Positions 56,801 through 63,726 of a stretch of 64,000 nucleotides of DNA are shown piece by piece; within the stretch, counting starts at the first letter, position 1; every line of letters begins with the position of its first letter. Source of the stretch: a virus; IMG/VR virus record IMGVR_UViG_3300040801_002731, positions 42,504-106,503 of that record. One strand, given 5' to 3'. A program made the translations under genes and the position numbers. A model generated the notes under the pieces. That model saw only the letters and a list, made by a program, of their open reading frames with translations. It had not been told where the DNA came from and ran no database searches.

Positions 56801-58728
56801 AGCAGGAGCGCGACATGGTGGCGAACCTGCTGCCGGACAACTCCGAGCGCCGGACGCACCAGAAGGCACTGGACATCCGCGTCATCATCGGCAACCCGCC
56901 CTATTCGGCGGGGCAGGGCAGCGCCAACGACAATGCTGCGAACCTTGCCTATCCACGACTAGATGCCGCCATCCGCGACAGCTACGTCGCGCACTCCACC
57001 GCCACTCTCAAGAATTCTCTCTATGACAGCTACATCCGGGCGATCCGATGGGCGTCGGACCGGATCGGTGATGCAGGTGTCATGGCCTATGTCACCAATG
57101 CAGGCTGGGTGGACGGTAACGCCACCGACGGCCTTCGTAAATGTCTGGCGGACGAGTTCAGCGACCTCTATGTGTTCCATCTTCGGGGCAACCAGCGCAC
57201 TTCTGGCGAGTTGTCTCGCAAGGAAGGCGGCAAGATTTTTGGCTCTGGCAGCCGCGCGCCGATTGCGATCTCTGTTTTCGTCAAGAATCCCGCGGCCACC
57301 GAGCATGGGCGCATCCATTTCCACGACATCGGCGATTATCTCGACCGGAAGCAAAAGCTGGCGATTGTGCGAGATTTCGCATCTATCGACGGCATCACCG
57401 CCGCCAAGGGTTGGCAGCGCATCGCCCCCGACGAGAACAACGACTGGCTGGACCAAGTGGATCGGAGTTTTGACAGCTTTATACCAATCGGGAACAAGTC
57501 AAATGGGGAAGAGAAATCTGTTTTCTATAATTACTACAATGGTATAAAGACGGGTCGGGACGTCTGGTGCTTCAATTCATCTGCAACCCGTGGTTTTGAA
57601 AACGCTTGTCGCATGATCGACGTCTACGAGCGTGAAAGGCAACGGTATGCCGAGAGTGATGGAAACCAAGACGTCGAAGACTTCGTTGACAGTGACCCGC
57701 GCCAAATAAGCTGGAACAGGATTGCCCGGCAGAAGCTTGCGCGTAATATCTCCCTGCGCCACCAAGACGTGCGGGCTTTTCAAAACATATATCGGCCATT
57801 CTCGCCACAGCAAGCAAACCTGCTTCTTGAGATCAGCGATCTCGTAACACTGTTCAGGCGGGCTTTCCCGACGGGTGGTCAAGACAACCTTGTGATTGAT
57901 GTGTCGGGCGTTGGTTCAAAGTCTTTCACATCGCTGATGTTCAGTCGCCCGCCAAGCTTCGATGCGGTGGAAAAAGGCCAATGCTTTCCCCTCTACCTCT
58001 ACGAAGAAACCCAACCCGATGAGGGCCTCTTCGCCACAGGTGGAGATCAGGCAAGCGGCCTGACCCGACGCGACGCCATCACCGATGCAGGTCTCGCCCA
58101 TTTCCAAGCCTCCTATCCGGGGCAGGAGATCACCAAGGAAGACCTGTTCTATTACATCTACGGTCTGCTCCACTCCCCCGAATACCGCGACCGCTATGCC
58201 AACAACCTCGCCAAAGCCCTGCCACGCATCCCGGCAGTCCGCACCTATCATGACTTCGCCGCCTTCCGTGACGCAGGCCGCGCCCTGGGCGATCTGCATG
58301 TGAACTTTGAGTCCGTCGCGCCCTACATGGTGACCTTCAAGGAAGGCGATCACGCCCTCATCAACGAGGCGCAGGATGACCCCGTGAAGTTCTACCGCGT
58401 CACCAAGATGAAGTTCGGCGGCAAGGGCAAGGGGAAGGACAAGACCACCGTCATCTACAACGGCAACATCACCATGCAGAACATTCCGCTGGAAGCCTAT
58501 GACTATGTAGTCAACGGCAAACCTGCGCTGGAATGGGTGATGGAACGGCAGGTGGTGAAGCAGGACAAGGACAGCGGCATTGTGAACGACGCGAACGATT
58601 ACGCCAACGAGACGGTGGGCGATCCGCGCTATCCGCTCGATCTATTCCGCCGCGTGATCACCGTGAGCCTGGAGACCATGCGGATCGTGAACAGCCTCCC
58701 AGCACTCGACATTGAAGACCCAAAGTGA
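53836..58728 (+). CDS. Single-chain restriction-modification enzyme (type ISP/LlaGI-like)
   Basis: 1630 residues combining all R-M activities. The nuclease at the N-terminus is Mrr-like (DTGIDLVATLADGSGYAAIQCKFYA, about 58-82, with D and QxK). The SF2 translocase has LIMACGTGKTFTAL (about 190), ICDEAHRTTG (about 320), MTATPRIF and QSVGRVMRRAEGKKLGYVI. The N6-adenine methylase has LDPFTGTGTFITRLL (about 910) and VIIGNPPYSAGQ (about 1020). The rest is a target-recognition region. Type ISP enzymes translocate and cleave between head-to-head sites. No other R-M gene is adjacent, consistent with a one-protein system. It probably protects the lysogen against other phages. Confidence 0.92.
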   Translation: MQLGEILENYRTASTNEREKGEYFERLVRVFITNDDIQKQFYSAVVPFAEWAKQQGWSNADTGIDLVATLADGSGYAAIQCKFYAPNHVIQKPDIDSFISAASNDLFTRLIIADTTRKDFGRNTKETLDKLSKDWNRIGINELEASRIDWSQFIRTGNVTLAPKKQLRDHQRDALTAVTEGLAEADRGKLIMACGTGKTFTALRVAETIAGKGKHALFMVPSLALMSQTVREWKNDCQEEFTAFSACSDIKVGRNADADSLDLNVHDLAFPATTDPEKLARQVKDAPADKMTVVFSTYHSIDVLTRAQKNHGLPEFDLVICDEAHRTTGVTLKDEDDSNFVRIHNNDYVKARKRLYMTATPRIFGDAARRKADDHEAELASMDDETKFGKDLFHRGFGWAVENELLTDYKVVVLAVDEGLISSTIQSRLKEGAELTLDDATKIIGCYKALTKSDLKGDLTFDPQPMKRALAFCHSIKKSLVIKEEFTRVVDEYTGNDFFGDAAPLHTEVRHIDGSFNSSAREEMLNWLKADAGDDTCRILTNAKVLSEGVDVPALDAIMFMHPRKSQIDVVQSVGRVMRRAEGKKLGYVILPVAIPPNTKPEDALNDNERYQVVWQILNALRAHDERLDARINQAELGEDISDKIELVRISSNTELRELTAVVDDFATSKTKAEKTGAGIGQESRERRTYGEPDAQGSFVFDEFTRAIMAKIVQKCGTREYWDSWARDIAKIAQTHITRITTIVGQPGAERDAFLAFLEELQDDLNPSITEAEAIEMLAQHLITRPVFDALFKGSQFTRANPVSCAMETVLGQLHQHNLAKEAESLAKFYASVERRAADVVTAHGRQELIYKLYDSFFKGAFPVLTQRLGIVYTPVEVVDFIIHSVNDVLKAQFGQTLGAEGVHILDPFTGTGTFITRLLQSGLIAREELAHKYRKEIHANEIVLLAYYIAAINIETVYHELMQGALSEDAPYEPFKGILLTDTFQMYEQERDMVANLLPDNSERRTHQKALDIRVIIGNPPYSAGQGSANDNAANLAYPRLDAAIRDSYVAHSTATLKNSLYDSYIRAIRWASDRIGDAGVMAYVTNAGWVDGNATDGLRKCLADEFSDLYVFHLRGNQRTSGELSRKEGGKIFGSGSRAPIAISVFVKNPAATEHGRIHFHDIGDYLDRKQKLAIVRDFASIDGITAAKGWQRIAPDENNDWLDQVDRSFDSFIPIGNKSNGEEKSVFYNYYNGIKTGRDVWCFNSSATRGFENACRMIDVYERERQRYAESDGNQDVEDFVDSDPRQISWNRIARQKLARNISLRHQDVRAFQNIYRPFSPQQANLLLEISDLVTLFRRAFPTGGQDNLVIDVSGVGSKSFTSLMFSRPPSFDAVEKGQCFPLYLYEETQPDEGLFATGGDQASGLTRRDAITDAGLAHFQASYPGQEITKEDLFYYIYGLLHSPEYRDRYANNLAKALPRIPAVRTYHDFAAFRDAGRALGDLHVNFESVAPYMVTFKEGDHALINEAQDDPVKFYRVTKMKFGGKGKGKDKTTVIYNGNITMQNIPLEAYDYVVNGKPALEWVMERQVVKQDKDSGIVNDANDYANETVGDPRYPLDLFRRVITVSLETMRIVNSLPALDIEDPK

Positions 58729-59295
58729 CCAGCACCGTAGCGGGCCGGTTTGGGTCACCGTGAACGACTGAGCCCGTGGTGCAAAACAATCGCCCACGAG
58801 GAACTACGTCTGCGGCCCTCGGCCCTCCAAGGATGGACCGGGGGCAGCGCGTGGCTCTCCAAGGATGGATTGGGTGCGACGCCCGGCTCTCCAAGGACGA
58901 ATTGGGGGTGTGGTGAGCGATGGCGGCATCCGGGTCGTCAAGACGCATTTTCGCTAGGACATCGTATCGTTTCGCGTTCGCACTATCGCATGACGCGCAC
59001 GCTATCGCGAAGCGCGAGCGTTTCACTTGCGAGACGTGTTGTTGCGAATGCGTTTCGTCTTGCTCGTGCGCGCGTCTTGTTCGCTTTCGTAACATTGCGA
59101 CCGCGACATATTCAGCGTTCGCAACAATGCGACATTGATGCAACAGCATGTGTTGCATAAACGACATAGCGTTTAAACGCTCACAGAAGCGCGCACAAGC
59201 GCGAGTCTGTTTTGCGGTATCTGGTGCCCTATCAGATTCGCTTGCGCGTCTGTGACGCGCTATAGCGTGATTTGTGGACTATCTGACAAAAGGGA
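58729..59295. other. Non-coding gap with short repeats and GCGA/TCGC-rich DNA
   Basis: No convincing gene. From 58816 to 58895 the unit CTCCAAGGAtgga occurs three times. From about 58930 to 59270 the sequence is dominated by GCGA, TCGC, CGCG and GCGC words (for example CGCTATCGCGAAGCGCGAGCG). The composition differs from the R-M gene before it. Confidence 0.5.
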
Positions 59296-59324
59296 AAAGG
59301 CCGGACCATTGCGGCCCGGCCTTT
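59296..59324 (-). terminator. Rho-independent terminator
   Basis: AAAGGCCGG and CCGGCCTTT form a 9-bp stem with an 11-nt loop; on the minus strand it is followed by T-rich TCCCTTTT. It ends the gene at 59332. Confidence 0.75.
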
Positions 59325-59331
59325 GTTGCGT

Positions 59332-59982
59332 TTACACTGCGAAACGATTCGCCAGATATTCGGCGAAGTCGTTTTCATTTATAGTGTAGTATTCACGATT
59401 CATGTCGTCTTTGGCTTTTGTCCAGAAGCCAAAAGTAACCAAAGCCGACATTGCGGGGCTTCCCTGTCCGTTTGCCGTTCCCTGACTTGCGTTATTTCGC
59501 TTAAACAAGCGACACAACTTTGCATCAAGTGTCAACTTGTCAGAAACGCTTGCAAGCCCATAGTGATGATAAAACGTGATCCCCTCTTTCTTTGCCACAA
59601 GCGCATTGTGGATAATTGCGCTTGCATGTTTGTTGATTGCGCTAACACTATCGAAAGCGCAAGCCACGCCAATATTTGCGCAATATTTCATTGCGTAAAC
59701 ATTATATCGCGTGCCGGCCTTGACTTGACGGTTCACAAAGTCGGCCGGAATGTTTGCAGCGATGCAAGCGCGTGCAAACGAGACTTTCGACATTTGCGCC
59801 AGATTCGCTTTCAAAGTATCCTGAATGTTTGCGTTTCCAGGATCCTTTGTCGTTTCATACTCTTTGCGCGCTTCCATTTGCTGGACAAGCGCGCTTGTCC
59901 ACTCTTTCGCTTGTTCGTCAGTGATAGACTGGACGGAAGCGATGAAAGAGGGAATGTTTGCGTTGGTGGTCTTGCGTGCCAT
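59332..59982 (-). CDS. Hypothetical protein of the right-hand region
   Basis: 216 residues (MARKTTNANIPSFIASVQSITDEQAKEWTSALVQQMEARKEYETTKDPGN; MSKVSFARACIAANIPADFVNRQVKAGTRYNVYAMKYCANIGVACAFDSV). No family recognised. It uses many more A/T bases than the phage block and contains many GCGC/TTGCGC words. The C-terminus (LVTFGFWTKAKDDMNREYYTINENDFAEYLANRF) looks like a winged-helix fragment. It has operator copy 18 upstream and a terminator after it. Confidence 0.65.
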   Translation of the reverse strand: MARKTTNANIPSFIASVQSITDEQAKEWTSALVQQMEARKEYETTKDPGNANIQDTLKANLAQMSKVSFARACIAANIPADFVNRQVKAGTRYNVYAMKYCANIGVACAFDSVSAINKHASAIIHNALVAKKEGITFYHHYGLASVSDKLTLDAKLCRLFKRNNASQGTANGQGSPAMSALVTFGFWTKAKDDMNREYYTINENDFAEYLANRFAV

Positions 59983-60115
59983 TGTCTTGTTTCCTTGTTT
60001 GTGTGTTTGCGTTGTTTTTCCAAACGCAACAGCTTTTTCATTCTGTGCGCGTTCGGTTTTTTCACAATGTCAAAGAGCGTATCGCGTTGTTTGTTTTGTC
60101 GTTCGCGATGACTCT

Positions 60116-60156
60116 TTTTTACTGGATTTCCCAAAAGTCAGTCAATCCTGATTTAT
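60116..60156 (-). promoter_or_regulatory. Operator copy 18 with possible promoter
   Basis: GTCAGTCA-ATCC-TGATTTAT (60137-60156). On the minus strand TTGACT (60140-60145) and TAAAAA (60116-60121) are 18 bp apart, 130 nt before the gene at 59982. It shows that this region belongs to the same regulatory unit as the phage genes, beyond the R-M gene. Confidence 0.6.
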
Positions 60157-60198
60157 CAAAAAAATTTTTTGCTGAAAAAACAGCATGTTAGAAAGCGC

Positions 60199-60220
60199 GA
60201 AAGCGCGATATCGCGCTTTC
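60199..60220. repeat. Perfect 22-bp palindrome
   Basis: GAAAGCGCGAT and its exact complement form a 22-bp palindrome without spacer. It lies in a run of GAAAGCG/GAAAGAGC units (60191-60247), upstream of the tandem repeats. Confidence 0.7.
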
Positions 60221-60362
60221 TCGAAAGAGCGAAAGAGCGAAAGCGCGACGACTCGAATCGTCGATTCGCGCACATTAGAATGATTGAATATGCAGACTCT
60301 GATTTGAGTCGTTTCGCATTGCGAACGGCTTTGACGCAAGCGCGTATAGTTAAGAATCGTTC

Positions 60363-60458
60363 TTATATGTGTTTTTGCTTATATGCACAGTCTCTTATAT
60401 GCACAGTCTCTTATATGCAGAGTTTCTTATATACGACGTTTCTTATATACGACGTTTC
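60363..60458. repeat. Six tandem 16-bp repeats (iteron-like)
   Basis: Six head-to-tail 16-bp units beginning CTTATATG or CTTATATA (at 60363, 60379, 60395, 60411, 60427 and 60443). Units 2 and 3 are identical, 5 and 6 are identical. The period of 16 bp and lack of a gene suggest protein-binding iterons, such as a second replication origin, a centromere for ParA/RHH, or an incompatibility locus. Confidence 0.85.
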
Positions 60459-60479
60459 TAAATTAGATCCGTCTAATAT

Positions 60480-60640
60480 GCGCCCGCTGCCCCACAACCC
60501 CATGGGATTCCGCCCATGGCCGTTCCCATGGCCGTTCCCATAGGCGCGTGCCCCTAGCCTTTCCCCTTGGAAACTGCCACGGAGCCTCACCCACGCGCAA
60601 CCCCTGAGCCGTTCCCTATGGGTGTGCCGGCGCCGCTCCC
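60480..60640. repeat. CCATGG/GTTCCC-rich spacer
   Basis: Dense short repeats with CCATGG three times, CCTTGG, and CCGTTCCC(A/T) three times. A 22-bp segment at 60601-60622 recurs exactly at 63135-63156. No gene is claimed. Confidence 0.6.
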
Positions 60641-60700
60641 ATGCGCACGACCGAGGACGACGCCGAGGCGCTCCCCTTGGCACACACCAAGCGCATGAGA

Positions 60701-60727
60701 AAGGGGAGCGCCCTCGACGCTCCCCTT
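60701..60727 (-). terminator. Hairpin terminator
   Basis: AAGGGGAGCG and CGCTCCCCTT form a 10-bp stem with a 7-nt loop, followed on the minus strand by TTTCTC. It lies 36 nt after the stop of the next gene. Confidence 0.7.
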
Positions 60728-60763
60728 CCCCGCTCTCGATCTACGTCCCGGAGCAGCGTGCGA

Positions 60764-61084
60764 TCACAGCTTGCCCGAAGCGAGCGCTTTGCGGAGCGCT
60801 TCAGCTTCCCGACGCTCCTCACGTCTGATCTGTGCGAGACGCTTCCGTTCGTGCGCCCGTTCGCGCTTCAGCTCATGGGCGCTTCGCATCATGTCGGCGG
60901 GCGCGTGATCGTAACCCAGCTTCTTCAAAGCGGGCTGGACGCGCTTCTCCGCGAAAAATTCAAGATGAGCGAAAGCGCGTTCGCGAAGGGAAGCGTCTTT
61001 CGCGTCACACGCCGCGAGCGCAAGCTCGGTCATGTCGGTGAGAAGGGAAACAGCGCGATCATAGCTCGGAGTGTTGGCAGACAT
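60764..61084 (-). CDS. Small helical protein
   Basis: 106 residues from MSANTPSYDRAVSLLTDMTELALAACDAKD, with GGGAGAACAAA before the ATG. The C-terminal half is strongly basic and helical (HELKRERAHERKRLAQIRREERREAEALRKALASGKL). No family recognised; its leader resembles those of the other short genes here. Confidence 0.63.
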   Translation of the reverse strand: MSANTPSYDRAVSLLTDMTELALAACDAKDASLRERAFAHLEFFAEKRVQPALKKLGYDHAPADMMRSAHELKRERAHERKRLAQIRREERREAEALRKALASGKL

Positions 61085-61129
61085 TTTGTTCTCCCTTGTC
61101 TGCGTTGCTGACAAGTAGAGTGTCGCGCT

Positions 61130-61372
61130 TTGCTGTTGGGTCTGCTTCCGGGAGATGAGCGGCAACTGAGCCGGGCGTGTCCACGGCGGATCTGTATGGA
61201 ACAGCCCGGCCGAGAAGCCATGGACGGCCGGGAATGGCCTGACCCCTATGGACCGGCCTCGGCCTGATGGACGTGGACCTGGCTATGGCGGCCTGGGATC
61301 GGAGAACCCCTTGGCCTGGCCTACATGGACCGGACCACGGGCTTGTCCTTGGGCGTTCTCATGCGCGAGAGA
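61130..61372. repeat. GGCC/TGGAC-rich spacer
   Basis: No gene. Repeated words such as CCATGGACGGCCGG, CTATGGACCGGCCT and CCTTGGCCTGGCC occur; a similar block is at 63830-63890, so this is a dispersed repeat family. Confidence 0.5.
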
Positions 61373-61390
61373 GCGCGTCCGAAGACGCGC
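61373..61390 (-). terminator. Hairpin after the gene at 61400
   Basis: GCGCGTC-CGAA-GACGCGC, a 7-bp GC stem with a stable tetraloop 10 nt past the stop; no T-run follows. Confidence 0.55.
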
Positions 61391-61399
61391 CCTAAGCTC

Positions 61400-61768
61400 C
61401 TAGCTGAACACCTCTGCAAGCTCTCCACTCAGCTCCACTAGATACTGATACGCTTCTTGCGAAAAGCCGATGAGCGCTCCGTTCTCTCTGTCAATGCGTG
61501 TCGCTTCGAGTGCGAAATCATAGAGCGCAAAAAAACTATATCGTTTGTCAGCGAAACGACATCTCACCATATCTGTTGAAACTCCTCTAATGATTCCTTC
61601 TTTAACGATTTTCGTTTTCACTTTGCGCGCTATATCAACTTCCAAGACAGTTTCCTCTTGCTTGTTCATAACAAGCACAGAAAAAGTCGTTATGGACGTA
61701 GCATCGTCAATGAGCGTGCTCTCGGACTCGACGACTTGCGCGAAGAAAGCGATATCGCTGATTTTCAT
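61400..61768 (-). CDS. Hypothetical protein
   Basis: 122 residues from MKISDIAFFAQVVESESTLIDDATSITTF, with GGAG 7 nt before the ATG. It has regular beta-rich composition (VLVMNKQEETVLEVDIARKVKTKIVKEGIIRG) and no recognised family. AT-richer than the phage block. Confidence 0.63.
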   Translation of the reverse strand: MKISDIAFFAQVVESESTLIDDATSITTFSVLVMNKQEETVLEVDIARKVKTKIVKEGIIRGVSTDMVRCRFADKRYSFFALYDFALEATRIDRENGALIGFSQEAYQYLVELSGELAEVFS

Positions 61769-61788
61769 TGTTCGCTCCATTGCTTGTC

Positions 61789-61808
61789 TGTTCGCTTCAT
61801 CGCGAACA
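61789..61808 (-). promoter_or_regulatory. 5' leader hairpin
   Basis: TGTTCGC and GCGAACA around a 6-nt loop, about 20 nt before the ATG at 61768. The same leader pattern is found at 62783-62804 and, weaker, before 61084 and 62285. Confidence 0.62.
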
Positions 61809-61954
61809 AGTAAACAGTAGAGCGTTGTTTGTGGACTTCAGGTAGGAAGAAGCATGGACCGAGGTGGGAAGATTTGCGGGTTTTCTCTTGGAGATTTCCT
61901 CGGTCGACGCGCCGGCGTTTTCCCTTGGCCGGCACCTTGGGCGTTCTCAGCGCA

Positions 61955-61986
61955 AGAAGAAAAGGCGTGCCCTTGAGCACGCCCTT
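61955..61986 (-). terminator. Rho-independent terminator
   Basis: On the minus strand GGCGTGC and GCACGCC form a stem with a 6-nt loop followed by TTTTCTTCTT. It ends the two-gene unit at 61993-62285. Confidence 0.78.
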
Positions 61987-61992
61987 GAGTGT

Positions 61993-62088
61993 TCAAGCGG
62001 CGAAGAGGATGAAGTAGATCCCCAGAACCCCGAACATCATCAGCAGGCCGAGGAACTCTCCGGCCCATCGGGCAATTTCTCGGATCAT
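61993..62088 (-). CDS. Small single-span membrane peptide (31 residues)
   Basis: MIREIARWAGEFLGLLMMFG then VLGIYFILFAA. One hydrophobic helix with a charged N-terminus. Its ATG overlaps the stop of the preceding gene (ATGA), which supports translation. Function unknown. Confidence 0.62.
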   Translation of the reverse strand: MIREIARWAGEFLGLLMMFGVLGIYFILFAA

Positions 62089-62285
62089 GACAGGCACTCC
62101 CCGCGGCAGGCGTTGAGGTCTCGGTCGAGGTCTCGGAGCAGGACGCTGCGGGGATCGTCTCGGCCGATCTGCGGGAACGTCTCGACGCCCGAGGCGTCGA
62201 TCACGGAGTAGACGAGACGGGTGAGGTGCCGGGAGAGGCGATAGATGCGGCCCGATGGGGAGAAGTATTCTCGCACGACAGTCAT
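62085..62285 (-). CDS. Hypothetical small protein
   Basis: 66 residues from MTVVREYFSPSGRIYRLSRHLTRLVYSVIDASGVETFPQIGRDDPRSVLLRDLDRDL. A GGGAA ribosome site precedes the ATG. It is coupled to the membrane peptide gene. No family recognised. Confidence 0.58.
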   Translation of the reverse strand: MTVVREYFSPSGRIYRLSRHLTRLVYSVIDASGVETFPQIGRDDPRSVLLRDLDRDLNACRGECLS

Positions 62286-62473
62286 GAGCGTGTTCCCTTT
62301 GCTCGTTGCTGACATGCTCATGCTCGCGTTTTCAGATTGGGGTCTCGGCTGGGTTGTTCTGCGGTTGTTGGTCGGCCGGTGCCTTGGGGCGCTCTATGGG
62401 CCGGGCCAGGGAAGTCTTCTCGGCCGGCACTCTGGGCATATCCTCGGACAGCCCCTTGGGGCATGTCATGCGT

Positions 62474-62500
62474 GAGAGTGCAGCGGGCTGCTGCACTCTC
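62474..62500 (-). terminator. Hairpin terminator
   Basis: GAGAGTGCAG and CTGCACTCTC, a perfect 10-bp stem with a 7-nt loop, directly after the stop at 62508. Confidence 0.68.
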
Positions 62501-62507
62501 TGCGGGG

Positions 62508-62759
62508 TTACGCTGCTTCGTCGTCAAGCGGGTCGTCGAGCAACGCGACGATCTCGTCGTTGGCGCGCTGCATCAGAACGAACAGCTCGTTGGGCGTCAG
62601 CGTCTCGTCGTGACGTTCGATGCTGTAGATTAGACGCTCGGCGTTCGTCATTTTGACAACAGCGGCGATCTTGTCGCTGTCTTTCTTGTAAATCTTGACT
62701 TCGGCTTCGTCGTTGGTCATGTCGTAGTCAACAGCGAAAGTGTAATTTGTCTGGTTCAT
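62508..62759 (-). CDS. Small acidic hypothetical protein
   Basis: 83 residues from MNQTNYTFAVDYDMTNDEAEVKIYKKDSDKIAAVVKMTNAERLIYSIERHDETLTPNELFVLMQRANDEIVALLDDPLDDEAA. Regular beta-beta-alpha-like composition, strongly acidic end; could be a DNA mimic or anti-repressor, but nothing is proved. It has the hairpin leader. Confidence 0.6.
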   Translation of the reverse strand: MNQTNYTFAVDYDMTNDEAEVKIYKKDSDKIAAVVKMTNAERLIYSIERHDETLTPNELFVLMQRANDEIVALLDDPLDDEAA

Positions 62760-62782
62760 GGCTCTCTCGTTTGTTTGGTTGT

Positions 62783-62804
62783 TTGTTCGCTTCGCTGCGA
62801 ACAA
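62783..62804 (-). promoter_or_regulatory. 5' leader hairpin
   Basis: TTGTTCGC and GCGAACAA, a perfect 8-bp stem with a 6-nt loop, 24 nt before the ATG at 62759; preceded by TCTACTTG as in the other leaders. Confidence 0.65.
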
Positions 62805-62849
62805 GTAGACTTTACGCGCGCAACTTCGGGGAACAGACTGGCATATTTA

Positions 62850-63200
62850 TGCGATCTGCGGCGGGGCTGCGCGCGGGCGTGGGCTTGTCGGTGATATAGC
62901 GGGCATGGGCCTGGGGTTGCCCTTGGCATTGTCCATGGAATTTCCCATGCGAACCGCCAACACGCCGGCCATGGGAGTTCCCAGAGCAGAGCCCACGGAC
63001 CTGCCCATGCGAGAGACCGAGGAGGGCGCCAACACGCCGGCCATGGGAGTTCCCTCGGCGATGCCCTTGGATGACACCGTGGGCCGGGCCGCGGCACGGC
63101 GCGTAGGCAAGGCCATGGCCGTTCCCAGAGGTCACCCCTGAGCCGTTCCCTATGGGATACCTGCCTGCCCGTGGCCTTTCCCTATGGGCGCGCCAAAAAG
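62850..63200. repeat. CCATGG/GTTCCC-rich spacer with a 28-bp direct repeat
   Basis: An exact 28-bp repeat (starting CGCCAACACGCC, ending GAGTTCCC) is at 62955-62982 and 63027-63054. The 22-bp unit shared with 60601-60622 lies at 63135-63156. Open frames in several registers exist but encode only Gly/His/Arg-rich repeats, so I take the region as non-coding. Confidence 0.68.
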
Positions 63201-63256
63201 ATGCCCGACTGGACGAACCAGCCGGGCGAGTTCATGGCATCGCAAATCGAAAAGGG

Positions 63257-63547
63257 TCAGGCGAGGCTCTTCCAGGAGAACTGGAAGCCATTGCCGAAGA
63301 TCGTGAGGCGCGCCGGGAGGCTCCTGCCGTCGGGCATGGTCAGCGCCGGAGTTATGCTTGTCTTGATCTCCCGGTGTCCGATGCCGTGCTGGGCGAGGAG
63401 CGCGCGGACCATGTTGATCGCGTGCTGGGGGTCGGCGGCGCTTTGGCTGGGGATGAGCCGCGGGAGGTCGTGCTTGACCGTCTCCAGGATGTCGTAGCCG
63501 CTCGGGCCGTAGAAGAAACAGGCCCCGTCGAGCTTGAAGTAGGACAT
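63257..63547 (-). CDS. Hypothetical protein
   Basis: 96 residues from MSYFKLDGACFFYGPSGYDILETVKHDLPRLIPSQSAADPQHAINMVRALLAQHGIGHREIKTSITPALTMPDGRSLPARLTIFGNGFQFSWKSLA. No family recognised. A GAGG/GAGAG ribosome site lies upstream. Normal globular composition. Confidence 0.6.
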   Translation of the reverse strand: MSYFKLDGACFFYGPSGYDILETVKHDLPRLIPSQSAADPQHAINMVRALLAQHGIGHREIKTSITPALTMPDGRSLPARLTIFGNGFQFSWKSLA

Positions 63548-63654
63548 GACGCTCTCGCCTCGTGTCGTTGTCGATGAGTCTGTTATCGCGCACCAGGTTT
63601 GGGGACGCGGCTGGGAACGCAGAGGATTGAGCAGCGCTGTCGGGGCACGAAAGC

Positions 63655-63726
63655 GCGTCACAGAGCGCGACCGGGGCGTTCTGCTGTCGAGCTACGCTGC
63701 GCGTGACGGATCGCGCTCTGTGACGC
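63655..63726. repeat. 16-bp perfect inverted repeat with 40-bp spacer
   Basis: GCGTCACAGAGCGCGA (63655-63670) and TCGCGCTCTGTGACGC (63711-63726) are exact complements. The rest of 63548-64000 has no gene I can support; 63830-63890 carries the GGACGGCC/GGACCGGCC repeat family. Confidence 0.72.

Noticed and set aside
5389-60156. FNR/FixK boxes as an explanation of the dispersed palindrome
   Set aside because: FNR boxes are TTGAT-N4-ATCAA; the sites here have the half-sites in the opposite order (ATCAATCA-N4-TGATTGAT).
60363-60458. CRISPR array
   Set aside because: The 16-bp units are contiguous with no unique spacers, and no cas genes are present.
60411-60683. Gly/His/Arg-rich minus-strand frame
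   Set aside because: It is a translation of tandem repeats and CCATGG spacers, and alternative registers are equally open; no ribosome site.
62756-63135. Overlapping frames encoding GNSHGRRVG-type repeats
   Set aside because: Three registers are open across the same repeat DNA, as expected from a stop-poor GC-rich repeat; no preferred frame.
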